DNA of 21,934 nt from an uncultured Bacteroidota bacterium (lineage in GTDB: Bacteria; Bacteroidota; Bacteroidia; NS11-12g; UBA955). The DNA lies in contig CAJBKH010000369.1 of NCBI GenBank assembly GCA_903953615.1, positions 1-21,934 on the forward strand. The letters are read 5' to 3'. This document shows, piece after piece, positions 1-7,235 of the stretch. Within the stretch, counting starts at the first letter, position 1. Every line of letters starts with the position of its first letter. The notes under the pieces are model-generated. The model saw only the letters and a list, made by a program, of their open reading frames with translations, was not told where the DNA came from and did not search any database. The position numbers were made by a program, and so were the translations under genes.

Positions 1-52
1 AAAATGTGAAACAGACATTTAAAGTGATTAAGGAATAAGCCAGCCCTTAACA

Positions 53-111
53 GCGCACAAGCGCCATAACCCTGCCGCAGGCGCAACACAGGGTTACGAG
101 CGCCTGTGCGC
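53..111. repeat. GC-rich imperfect inverted repeat (hairpin)
   Basis: The left arm at 53-74 (GCGCACAAGCGC then CATAACCCTG) pairs with the right arm at 89-111 (CAGGGTTACG then AGCGCCTGTGCGC). There are two mismatched positions and one bulged base, and the loop is about 14 bases. The element is much richer in G and C than its surroundings and lies downstream of the 3' end of the minus-strand gene at 154. No T-run follows either arm, so it is not a classic intrinsic terminator. It could be a dispersed intergenic REP-like element or an RNA-stabilising 3' hairpin. The pairing is seen directly; its role is unknown. Confidence 0.6.
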
Positions 112-153
112 GGAACGTTTGGAAAGCCAAATTTTCGAAATAATTTAAATATT

Positions 154-1977
154 TTACTCTTTCACAAACCGCCCAACCATGTCACCCACCTTTACAAAAT
201 AAAGCCCGGCAGCCAAACCCGAAATATCGATTTTTGTATTTTCTGTGGCTTCAATTTGCATTAGTTGCTGCCCCAAAACAGTATAAATTTCTACAATTGA
301 ATTTTGAAATATAGGGCTATTTGCAGAAAGGCTAATTTCTATATAATCATTTGCCGGATTTGGATAAATGCTGGTTTTAAGCGTTGCGGTATTCTGGTCA
401 ATACTACTCGTTTTAGAAATAATATTTCTCATGGCCTGCATTTTATAATTCCGTTCAGGGTTGGTGTAATCATCCGTTAAACCCCAACAGCCGTAACGGT
501 TATAGGCTGATGAAAGGGTAAAATACATGGCCAAGCCGCCACCTAAGTTTTTCCAGCCTTCGAGGTAACTTAATTCAATTGCATCTTTCATTTTGGCGGT
601 TCGGTGGGCCAGTATCTGGTTATTGAGATTGGTGGTTCCACCACCCGCTGGCAAATGGGGACCTCCTTCGTAACTCGTGCATCCACCAGGCAGTTTCCAT
701 GTATTAGCTTTGGCAATATGCACAGGGCGGTATGCCGCATTGGCACTGGTGCTAATCTGGCTGTTGATGTCCACAAGCATGCCATCGTTAATTACCAATG
801 GGTCGGTATCAGCGGATTTGGTGGAGCCAAAATATAAGGCAGTACTATTGGCATAAATATAATTTTTGGGTTCGCCAAAGGTGTTTTGAATAAAGTTTAA
901 GTGGTTGTCACTGCGGCCGTGGTAACCTTGTTGCCCTGCCAACAGTACCCTTATCTTTTTGTTTATTTCGTTGTTGCCATACACCAATCCAAACCATTTG
1001 GAAAGTTCAACACATCGTCGGGCATAATTCTGGTCAAAGGTGATTTTATAGAATGTGGCCTGTGCCTGATTGTAAGGGCCATGGGTTAGTTGGGTTGGGC
1101 TCCAAACTTCGTTGCTATTTTCTACATAAATATTAATGTTTGGAGCTAGTTTTAGTTTTAAAAATTTCGCAAGGTTACTCACATAATTGGAATCAGCAGA
1201 CATGTGAATATTAATCCAAATATCTTTATTTAAAATATTGGAGAGTTCTACGATGTAATCCCAGCACCAAGCATCGCGTTTTCCGTTGATCGCTTGCATA
1301 CTTCTTTGGCTTGCGTCAAGAGGGGTTTTACGGTTTTCCCATTTTGTAATGGCGGGGTAGCTGGGTTCCCCATCCCAAATATTTTGAAGATTGTAGTAGC
1401 GGTAACAAGCAAAATCAGCAGCTTTGCAAAGGCTTATAAATTCATCTGTAAAAATCTTCGTGCTGCTTAGCGGATAACCGGGGCGGTTTACTTTAAGGTT
1501 TGTAATGCCTGTGTTTAAAGCACTGGCGCCTGTTCTTTGCGTAGCTGTAAAACCAAGAAACACCAAGCCATGATTGGCATTCGGAAATCCACCAATCACA
1601 ATATCAAACGTAGTGGTATTACTAGGTGAATCGTAGGTTTTATTTTCTAGACTCACACTTGTACCCGAAACATTGATGTTGGCAAGGCCTTTAAAACTGC
1701 ATTTGTAGCGGCCATTGTAATTCACTCTATAGGTTTCAGGGTCATCAATGCTGCCGAACCATTCGGTGGCTGGCCGTGCATCTAATAATACCAAATCAAA
1801 ATTGCTTTTGGGCCAGCCCAAACTATCGTAGCCTGTCGCATTACTATAGCGGTTGGTATGATTAATTATATTTACAAAAGCCCCATTATCATCAAGGTTT
1901 ACACCCAATTGAAATTTGGATTGGGAAGCAGCACAAATGCTAATAAAAAGCGAAATGCTAACTAAGATTTTTTTCAT
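154..1977 (-). CDS. Secreted clan GH-A-like glycosidase with T9SS sorting domain
   Basis: This encodes 607 residues with a Sec signal peptide at 1-19 (MKKILVSISL to CAASQ). The start at 1977 is chosen because the 41 residues before it, back to 2100, look like translated leader and would bury the signal. The body looks like a TIM-barrel glycosidase. The motif IYVENSNEVW places Glu290 after an Asn-containing strand, as for the acid/base residue of clan GH-A, and TSYEGG places Glu437 where the nucleophile of strand 7 would sit. An N-terminal beta-rich region (about 20-165) precedes the barrel. The C-terminus (about 537-607, from SIYPNPANDY to RFVKE) is a T9SS type A sorting domain, so the protein should be secreted or anchored at the cell surface. 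The substrate is unknown, though a polysaccharide is likely. The gene is single and its upstream neighbour is divergent. The sorting domain is confident; the enzyme class is inferred from two motifs. Confidence 0.85.
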   Translation of the reverse strand: MKKILVSISLFISICAASQSKFQLGVNLDDNGAFVNIINHTNRYSNATGYDSLGWPKSNFDLVLLDARPATEWFGSIDDPETYRVNYNGRYKCSFKGLANINVSGTSVSLENKTYDSPSNTTTFDIVIGGFPNANHGLVFLGFTATQRTGASALNTGITNLKVNRPGYPLSSTKIFTDEFISLCKAADFACYRYYNLQNIWDGEPSYPAITKWENRKTPLDASQRSMQAINGKRDAWCWDYIVELSNILNKDIWINIHMSADSNYVSNLAKFLKLKLAPNINIYVENSNEVWSPTQLTHGPYNQAQATFYKITFDQNYARRCVELSKWFGLVYGNNEINKKIRVLLAGQQGYHGRSDNHLNFIQNTFGEPKNYIYANSTALYFGSTKSADTDPLVINDGMLVDINSQISTSANAAYRPVHIAKANTWKLPGGCTSYEGGPHLPAGGGTTNLNNQILAHRTAKMKDAIELSYLEGWKNLGGGLAMYFTLSSAYNRYGCWGLTDDYTNPERNYKMQAMRNIISKTSSIDQNTATLKTSIYPNPANDYIEISLSANSPIFQNSIVEIYTVLGQQLMQIEATENTKIDISGLAAGLYFVKVGDMVGRFVKE

Positions 1978-2491
1978 ATAAAGATTGATAAAAGTATTTA
2001 ATTTTATAAAATGACTTTTGCCATAATATTTCTTGTATCTCTGGTAGAAACAAAGATTAAGAAATTTGACAAGTTTAACAAAGATAATAATAGTTTCCAT
2101 ACTATTTTTTGCTCAAATATTAATTTGTTTTTTTGATTCAAAGCTAATGCTTGTTCTGTTTTGTGATTTTTAATCCCCCTGTCTCCTTAGTCAAATTAAG
2201 TTCTTTTATCCTTGTTTGCTTTGGTTTTTACTATCAAGACGAATATGTGATTGTTTGGATTGATCTGGGTTGATTCTAAAACTAACAGAAAAATTATTTC
2301 ACACTTGAAAACCTATTTTATTGTACTAAAAAAGACTTAACGGGGATGAGCCATAACAAAGGGCTTATCGAAAGCGACCAAAGGCTTCGGATTAGACTTA
2401 CTGATGTTTTCTACCTTCGGATTTTAAAGATGGCTAGTGGAAGTAACTTTTGAAAGTCTTGGAACGTTAATGAAAATATAAATACCTAATC
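1978..2491. other. Non-coding divergent intergenic region
   Basis: These 514 bases separate the minus-strand glycosidase-like gene from the plus-strand gene at 2492. They should hold both promoters. The only coding possibility noticed is a 35-codon frame at 2346-2453 (starts MSHNKGL, ends SGSNF) preceded by CGGGG. It has no recognisable features and includes a 9-base direct repeat (CTTCGGATT at 2384 and 2415). No RNA gene or mobile element was recognised. Confidence 0.6.
2079..2086 (-). promoter_or_regulatory. Candidate -7 box of the gene at 154-1977
   Basis: Read on the minus strand this is TATCTTTG, an exact match to the Bacteroidota -7 consensus TAnnTTTG. It would give a leader of roughly 95 bases before the ATG at 1977. 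No TTG-like -33 element sits at the usual 17-20 base spacing, so the call is weak. Confidence 0.3.
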
Positions 2492-2956
2492 ATGAAATAT
2501 ATTTTAATCATACTTTTAGCATTTAGCCTATCACCTCTGTATAGTCAAAACGATGAGGACGTATTCGTAATGGATGATAAGAACAATGTTCAAGCGAAAA
2601 ATTTAAGTGAAAATCCACAATTGACATTAAGAATTGATTCAATTGAAATGGGTAATCAAAAGGTTGAAGTAAATTTCAAATTCAAAGGCAAAATCAAAAC
2701 ACAAACTGGTTTATTGGAATTAAATGACTCAGTAGGCATCAATATCATTTTCTTGAAACTCAAAATTTTGAACAAGGAAGAATACTTTTATAGCCATACC
2801 TTTTATCGAAAAGAAAAAGACGGAAATTGGAAAGAAATTTATGGCATTCAATTAGAGACTCTAATGCCAGGTAGTTATACAGATGGTTGGGGAGGCATTG
2901 GCTATAGAGAAGAAGCGAATAGCTTTTGGTATAAAATGTACTGCAAGTTTGAATAA
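2492..2956 (+). CDS. Small secreted protein of unknown function
   Basis: This encodes 154 residues. The N-terminus (MKYILIILLAFSLSPLYSQ) is a Sec signal peptide with probable cleavage after about residue 18, so the mature protein is predicted to be periplasmic or secreted. No lipobox is present because there is no cysteine near the cleavage site. The mature part alternates short hydrophobic and charged stretches (for example LTLRIDSIEMG and VEVNFKFKGK), which suggests a small beta-sandwich. The end is aromatic and Gly-rich (SYTDGWGGIGYREE, then SFWYKMYC). I do not recognise the family. It is followed after 142 bases by the lipoprotein pair at 3099-4417, which has its own candidate promoter, so it may be transcribed separately. 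Confidence 0.75.
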   Translation: MKYILIILLAFSLSPLYSQNDEDVFVMDDKNNVQAKNLSENPQLTLRIDSIEMGNQKVEVNFKFKGKIKTQTGLLELNDSVGINIIFLKLKILNKEEYFYSHTFYRKEKDGNWKEIYGIQLETLMPGSYTDGWGGIGYREEANSFWYKMYCKFE

Positions 2957-3083
2957 CTGCTTGCATGTGTTTGACGATGATGTATAGTGTGAAAGATTAA
3001 TTCCAAATAAAACTTTTAAGCATTTGCAAAATTTTAGCCTTTTCTCTCTACACTTAATTATTTTTAATTCTTCAATTTCCATT

Positions 3084-3091
3084 TATATTTG
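3084..3091 (+). promoter_or_regulatory. Candidate -7 box just upstream of the lipoprotein gene
   Basis: TATATTTG matches the Bacteroidota -7 consensus TAnnTTTG exactly and ends 7 bases before the ATG at 3099. If it is used, transcription would begin almost at the start codon, giving a leaderless or nearly leaderless message. At the -33 position there is only a T-run (TTTTTAA near 3061), not a clear TTTG. Confidence 0.3.
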
Positions 3092-3098
3092 ACCCTAT

Positions 3099-3704
3099 AT
3101 GAAAAATAAATGGATTGCATTCAGCCTTGTTTTATTGTTGGTTTTAAATTTTGCATGTAAGAAAAAAACAACTGAGGAGCCAACCCCAATTGTTACTGAA
3201 GCCGAAGGTTTGTTTCTGCCTACCAAGCTTAATTCTACATGGACTTACGATACAGGTGTTGTTAAATCTGTTATTACGATTACGAATAACTATAAATCTG
3301 TTTTTGGTAAACAATACAATGAATATACAATGGTTTATAATTCGGTAACATCTAAAGCTTATTATGCCTATTCAAAAAAGGAGTATACTTCGCTCTATAC
3401 AGATACTGCAGGCAGTCAGGAAATAACGTATTTAAAAGAGCGTCCTGTGGTTGGACAGAAATGGAATGATACCATTACGGTGGCTTCATCGCCTGTCATT
3501 TATAAGTATGAGGTATTAGAAACCAATGCAAGTATTAACAACGGCACAGTTAGTTTTAGCAATGTGGTACATGTTAAGTTAAGCATAGGTACCACTTATG
3601 CCAACGATGCCTATTATGCAAAAGGTGTTGGATTGGTTAAATCGGTTACCAATAACAATGCGGTTATCACTACTTCTTTGTTGAAGAGTTATACCATACT
3701 TTAA
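3099..3704 (+). CDS. Lipoprotein of unknown function
   Basis: This encodes 201 residues. The N-terminus has a basic start, a hydrophobic core and a lipobox ending LNFAC at Cys20, followed by KKKTTEEPTP. It is therefore predicted to be a lipidated envelope protein with a flexible linker. The rest is beta-rich. It contains a segment near residue 44 with Trp (LNSTWTYDTG), a segment GQKWNDTI around residue 125 and a late motif YYAKGVGLVKSV near residue 175. Such W...GxGLV patterns occur in many uncharacterised Bacteroidota lipoproteins. It ends 23 bases before the next lipoprotein gene at 3728, so the two are probably co-transcribed. No enzymatic motif is visible and the function is not known. 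Confidence 0.8.
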   Translation: MKNKWIAFSLVLLLVLNFACKKKTTEEPTPIVTEAEGLFLPTKLNSTWTYDTGVVKSVITITNNYKSVFGKQYNEYTMVYNSVTSKAYYAYSKKEYTSLYTDTAGSQEITYLKERPVVGQKWNDTITVASSPVIYKYEVLETNASINNGTVSFSNVVHVKLSIGTTYANDAYYAKGVGLVKSVTNNNAVITTSLLKSYTIL

Positions 3705-3727
3705 GTTAACTGAATAAAGCAAGCAGT

Positions 3728-4417
3728 ATGAAACATTCAGTCTACTTAGCGCTAATGCTTGTTTTAAATGCATGTTCAAATACAAGCAGTCAACAGCTAA
3801 ACCAAAACCAAAAAGACAGTATCCCTGAAGTGGGTGCTTGGGCACAGGCATCTATCAATCATTATATGGAAAGCCATATCGATCGTTGGAACTTAGCAGA
3901 AGGTGTTCCAGTAGCCTACATCCAAGCAACTGAAATAAGAAATCAAAGAAACTACTGTGTGGTTAAAATAGGCTACGATACAAAACTTAGATTTGTTACC
4001 ACCCAAATGATATATATCGACAGTATCACCAAAGCGGTTTTTGAATATGATAATTTAAATGATTCCTTAATTCCTTGGCCACAAAATGCAAGCAAGGATA
4101 ATGTAGACAATGAAATACCCGCCAACGGCACTTACCAATTTGATGTTGCCTTTGCTGAATGGCAGGGAAAATCGATGGGAGAGAAGGTGAAACTTGTCAT
4201 CAAGAATAAATCTATAAAAGTAATTTATAATGGTGGAGGAAACCTATCGAATACAAAAAAAGGCGATGTAATTGCCGAAGGAAAAATCATGAAACATAAA
4301 ACTGGTGTTTGGATCATTGGTAAACAGCCTTCAGATGCGCAATTAGACGAAATAGGCGGCTGCACCGATGGTCCACCCATCATTGACTTTAAAGAGAAGA
4401 AGTTTTGGATGTGCTGA
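3728..4417 (+). CDS. Lipoprotein of unknown function
   Basis: This encodes 229 residues. The lipobox LNAC at Cys16 follows a short hydrophobic signal (MKHSVYLALMLV), then a Ser/Gln-rich linker. The middle part has alternating strands (for example NYCVVKIGYDTKLRF). The C-terminal third carries Gly-rich and Cys motifs (VIYNGGGNLS, DEIGGCTDGPP) and ends KKFWMC. The two C-terminal cysteines could pair. I do not recognise a named family. It lies 23 bases after the preceding lipoprotein gene and is followed by a strong terminator at 4469-4496. A decayed copy of its central segment lies downstream at 4606-4727, so the locus once held at least two paralogues. Confidence 0.8.
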   Translation: MKHSVYLALMLVLNACSNTSSQQLNQNQKDSIPEVGAWAQASINHYMESHIDRWNLAEGVPVAYIQATEIRNQRNYCVVKIGYDTKLRFVTTQMIYIDSITKAVFEYDNLNDSLIPWPQNASKDNVDNEIPANGTYQFDVAFAEWQGKSMGEKVKLVIKNKSIKVIYNGGGNLSNTKKGDVIAEGKIMKHKTGVWIIGKQPSDAQLDEIGGCTDGPPIIDFKEKKFWMC

Positions 4418-4468
4418 TTAAAACATCGAAATTTTAATAGTAGCTAACTTTCTTTTATTACTATATTG

Positions 4469-4496
4469 AAAAAACATACCACATGGTATGTTTTTT
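4469..4496. terminator. Bidirectional intrinsic terminator
   Basis: CATACC at 4475-4480 pairs with GGTATG at 4485-4490 around a 4-base loop. The stem is extended by six A on the left and a run of seven T on the right. It ends transcription of the lipoprotein operon on the plus strand. Because the A-run becomes a T-run on the other strand, it could also terminate the long minus-strand operon converging from 4781. Confidence 0.85.
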
Positions 4497-4605
4497 TAAG
4501 GCTTTTTCGGTTTATGCATATCGATTATGCTAAAAGTTTATTATTAGTGCATTAATTTAATAAGGGATTGAAACATGACTTTATTGTGGCTGAAGGTTCA
4601 TTTTT

Positions 4606-4727
4606 TGGTTAAATGCCTAAATATGAATATAGAGATTTGTAAGCACCCAAATTATTTATATCGATAGTATCACCAAAGCGGTTTTTAAATATGATACTGT
4701 GAATGATTCCTTAATCCCTTGGCCATA
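4606..4727 (+). pseudogene. Decayed partial copy of the lipoprotein gene at 3728
   Basis: Bases 4633-4727 align without gaps to 3989-4083 of the lipoprotein gene at a constant offset of 644, with roughly 88 percent identity. The reading TQIIYIDSITKAVFKYD parallels TQMIYIDSITKAVFEYD in the intact gene. The match continues left to TGGTTAAA at 4606, where the offset becomes 646. The copy therefore has a net 2-base deletion that breaks the frame, and an in-frame stop (TAG at 4630) lies just before the well-matched part. It ends in PWP and TAA at 4725-4727, exactly where the intact gene reads CCACAA. No start, signal sequence or C-terminal half remains. The differences include several silent or conservative changes, which points to a diverged paralogue that later decayed. 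Confidence 0.75.
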
Positions 4728-4771
4728 AAGCCGCAGCGCAGCGGAGACAAAGGGCGCGGGAAGGCGCAAAA
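4728..4771. repeat. GC-rich intergenic element of possible dispersed type
   Basis: This stretch reads as short GC modules (CCGCAGCGCAGCGG, then GGGCGCGGGAAGGCGC) ending in an A-run. It contrasts sharply with the AT-rich flanks. CCGC/GCGG and GCGC/GCGC arms can form weak short hairpins. It resembles, from memory, the CGCAG/GCGCAAAG-type sequences often scattered between Bacteroidota genes. It separates the pseudogene remnant from the end of the response-regulator gene. Its repetitive nature cannot be shown from one window. Confidence 0.35.
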
Positions 4772-4780
4772 AAGAAGCAA

Positions 4781-5437
4781 CTAACTCTTGTTCTCCAGCG
4801 AATTCGCAAACAAGGCCAAGGCGATTGAGTTTTTTAAGCCCAGTTTTCTCAAGATATTGGTTCGGTGGGTTTTGATTGTTAAGGGACTTAAGAACAAGGT
4901 CTCACCAATTTGGGTATTGCTGTATCCTTTGGCGATGAGTTGCATGATTTCCCTTTCGCGGGCACTGAGCAAAACGATTTTCTGATCGATGTTGCGGTCT
5001 TCCCAATTCATGTCATGCAAACGTCGCGCATTGTCTACGGCAAATTGCATAGATTCAGGGATAAAGACTTGCTCGTTTTCTATCATCTGTAAGGCCGTTT
5101 TAAGTTCTTCAAACTGTGTGTTTTTGGGCAAAAATCCATTGGCCCCTGCATCCAATGCTTTCAAAATAACCGAGGCGTCGTTGACCATGCTTACCACCAA
5201 TATTTTTATTGGCAATTGCTTGAGCCTGATGTTTAAGATTAAATCGATGCCATTCATTTTTGGCATATTCAAATCCACAAACACCACATCGTAATGTTGG
5301 GTGTTTAAATGTTCCAAAAAATCGATGGGGTCGGCATACACCTTGCCTTCTGTGTAATGGGGAATAGTGGATACTAAAAGTTGCAATGCCTGAGCAAAAA
5401 GCGTGTGGTCTTCAACAATGGCATATGACTTAGGCAT
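4781..5437 (-). CDS. NarL/LuxR-family response regulator
   Basis: This encodes 218 residues starting MPKSYAIVEDH. An alternative start 6 codons upstream (5455) is less likely because it adds residues before the first receiver strand. The receiver domain (about 4-120) has the acidic pair Glu9-Asp10, the phospho-acceptor Asp55 (VDLNMPKMNG), Ser83 and Lys105 (GFLPKN). The output domain (about 155-214) is a LuxR-type helix-turn-helix with LSAREREIMQLIAKG and TIKTHRTNILRKL. It should be phosphorylated by the adjacent kinase and bind DNA as a dimer. The start overlaps the kinase stop by 8 bases (ATGCCTAA), so translation is probably coupled. It is the last gene of the minus-strand operon. A plausible but unproven target is the palindromic region at 13677-13746. 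Confidence 0.95.
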   Translation of the reverse strand: MPKSYAIVEDHTLFAQALQLLVSTIPHYTEGKVYADPIDFLEHLNTQHYDVVFVDLNMPKMNGIDLILNIRLKQLPIKILVVSMVNDASVILKALDAGANGFLPKNTQFEELKTALQMIENEQVFIPESMQFAVDNARRLHDMNWEDRNIDQKIVLLSAREREIMQLIAKGYSNTQIGETLFLSPLTIKTHRTNILRKLGLKNSIALALFANSLENKS

Positions 5438-7202
5438 CAAACAAAGGTACAACAATTTTTAATTTGGTGCCTTTATTGCGTTCTGACTTTATTTCCATTT
5501 CTCCTTGCATCAATTCTACCCTCGATTTCATATTGCCCATGCCGTTTCCCGAGCCGTTTTGCCCTATTTTGTTTTCGGTATTGCTGCCGTGGTCGCTCAC
5601 CATTAAAGTGAGTTTGCCTGCAAATTCATGCAATTCGATGCCGATGACTTTGCTTGCACTGTGTTTGATGGCATTGTTAATGGCCTCTTGAAGTATGCGG
5701 TAGATGTTTAATTCAATTTTAGCCGCATAGCGTTTGTTTTCTATATTTGATTTTAAGGTAAATTGGATATTGCTGGCCGATTGCAAATGCTCGAGCAATT
5801 GGGCCACTGCAAAGTGCAAGCCATGTTCAATAATTAAACGTGGACTTAATTCAATGACCATGCGGCGAATCTCATCAATGGTTTGGTCGACCAAGATTGG
5901 CATACTAGCAATTAACTCTGTTTTTTGAGGGTTTTGAACCACTGCTTCACAGATCAATTTGATGGTGCTTAAATTGGGTGCAATGCCATCGTGGAAATCT
6001 CTGCTAATTCTATCCCGCTCCGATAAAATCGCTTCTATTTGGGCCAATGATTTTTCGAGTTTTTTACGCTGTGTATAATTGAAAATCCAAAACAATACCA
6101 ATAGAATAAGGGCGATGAATAAACCGGACAACATCAAAATGGTGTTGCGCTGTGTTTTCAAGGTTTGGGCTGTCAAACGCTGGTCTTGTCTTTGGGCGAG
6201 TATGGTTTCTTGATTCTTAAAATGACGGCTAATAATGCGCTCTCTAAGGGCGTTGGTCTTGTCCAAGGTTTGGTCTTGTAAGCGGGCTTTTTTAAGCGAT
6301 AGTTCGGATGCGAAATTATAGGCCCCCATTTCGCTAAGCAACGCTACACTTTCTTGGTAAAAGTCGAACAAACCCATACTAAGTGCTGTGTTGTGTATGC
6401 TGTCGTTTGCTGTTTGTCTGAGCATGAGTTCCGCTTCTTTCGATTGGCCTGCTTTCCATAACAAGCGTGCTTTTTGGGTGAGTAAAAAAAGTTTAAGGTC
6501 ATCGCGCTCATCGTTTTTAGAATAATTGAAAGCCGAATCATAATGGCTATTGGCCTCCATGATTAAACCAGAGTCTGAGTACACGCGCGATAAAGCAATA
6601 TGGTTAATGCTTAGTGTTCTATAAATATTCTCGTTTTGGCAAATTCGGTTGGAAGCATTTAAGAGTTTAATGGCATCAGAATTGCGTTTAACTTTTAAAT
6701 AAAGTTGACCCAAATTGGACAATACATGGTAGCGTTTGCTTAAAAGGGGGTTTTGGTGTGTGCCTAAATTTTCTTCTGCTTTCTGATAGAAGGCAATAGC
6801 GGCTTCGGCTTGTAAAAATTTTTCTGAATTAATGCCGAGTAAATTCCAAGCGTTTCCAATTCGATTGGAATCATTTATAAAATTTGACTTACAATAGGAG
6901 AGTGCCTCGCTCGCTTTGTCGGCACCCAAAGTGAAAACGGCATTGTAATAAAAAATCTCACTTTCAAAACACAATAAATAGTATTGTATTTCAGGATACT
7001 CTAAGAGCAAAGGATGGGCCTTGTATATTTTACCAATTTCTTCTTGGGCAATTTCAAACTCGCCCTCAGTCATCAATTCACTCACTTTTGATAATGCTTC
7101 TGTTATGAGGAGTCTTTCATCCTCAGATTTCGGCACAGGCGCTTCTGAACATGCCATAAACATGAGGCAAAAACAAAGCAAGCTGTAACAAATTTTATTC
7201 AT
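5430..7202 (-). CDS. TPR-containing sensor histidine kinase, NarL-partner type
   Basis: This encodes 590 residues. An N-terminal signal (1-18, ending FMAC) resembles an imperfect lipobox or a plain Sec signal. Residues about 25-320 are helical and TPR-like (for example NAWNLLGINSEKFLQAEAAI and VLSNLGQLYLK) and are probably the periplasmic sensor. A transmembrane helix (354-376, LMLSGLFIALILLVLFWIF) and a short coiled segment follow. The HisKA_3 H-box RISRDFHDGIAPNLS carries the phospho-acceptor His404. The HATPase domain shows an N-box (QEAINNAIKH, about 505-514), a G1 box with Asp537 (VSDHGS) and a Gly-rich G2 lid (GNGMGNMKSR). All key residues are present, so it should be an active kinase. 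It follows the 1407-residue surface protein gene by 33 bases and overlaps the regulator gene. It may sense the state of the envelope or of the surface proteins made from the same operon. Confidence 0.95.
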   Translation of the reverse strand: MNKICYSLLCFCLMFMACSEAPVPKSEDERLLITEALSKVSELMTEGEFEIAQEEIGKIYKAHPLLLEYPEIQYYLLCFESEIFYYNAVFTLGADKASEALSYCKSNFINDSNRIGNAWNLLGINSEKFLQAEAAIAFYQKAEENLGTHQNPLLSKRYHVLSNLGQLYLKVKRNSDAIKLLNASNRICQNENIYRTLSINHIALSRVYSDSGLIMEANSHYDSAFNYSKNDERDDLKLFLLTQKARLLWKAGQSKEAELMLRQTANDSIHNTALSMGLFDFYQESVALLSEMGAYNFASELSLKKARLQDQTLDKTNALRERIISRHFKNQETILAQRQDQRLTAQTLKTQRNTILMLSGLFIALILLVLFWIFNYTQRKKLEKSLAQIEAILSERDRISRDFHDGIAPNLSTIKLICEAVVQNPQKTELIASMPILVDQTIDEIRRMVIELSPRLIIEHGLHFAVAQLLEHLQSASNIQFTLKSNIENKRYAAKIELNIYRILQEAINNAIKHSASKVIGIELHEFAGKLTLMVSDHGSNTENKIGQNGSGNGMGNMKSRVELMQGEMEIKSERNKGTKLKIVVPLFDA

Positions 7203-7235
7203 TTAAGAGATTAAATAAAAAGCAAAGATGACGCT

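Noticed and set aside
118..131. Small hairpin TTTGG-AAAG-CCAAA as terminator of the gene at 154
   Set aside because: The stem is only 5 base pairs and no T-run follows it in the direction of transcription.
1978..2100. N-terminal extension of the glycosidase-like gene to an ATG at 2100
   Set aside because: The extra 41 residues would precede a typical signal peptide and show no protein-like constraint; the start at 1977 fits export.
2346..2453. 35-codon frame with a G-rich leader
   Set aside because: It is short, has no recognisable domain or partner, and could arise by chance; it is mentioned only within the intergenic entry.
5438..5455. Earlier start of the response regulator at 5455
   Set aside because: It would add six residues ahead of the first receiver strand and deepen the overlap with the kinase gene; the ATG at 5437 gives the usual receiver start.
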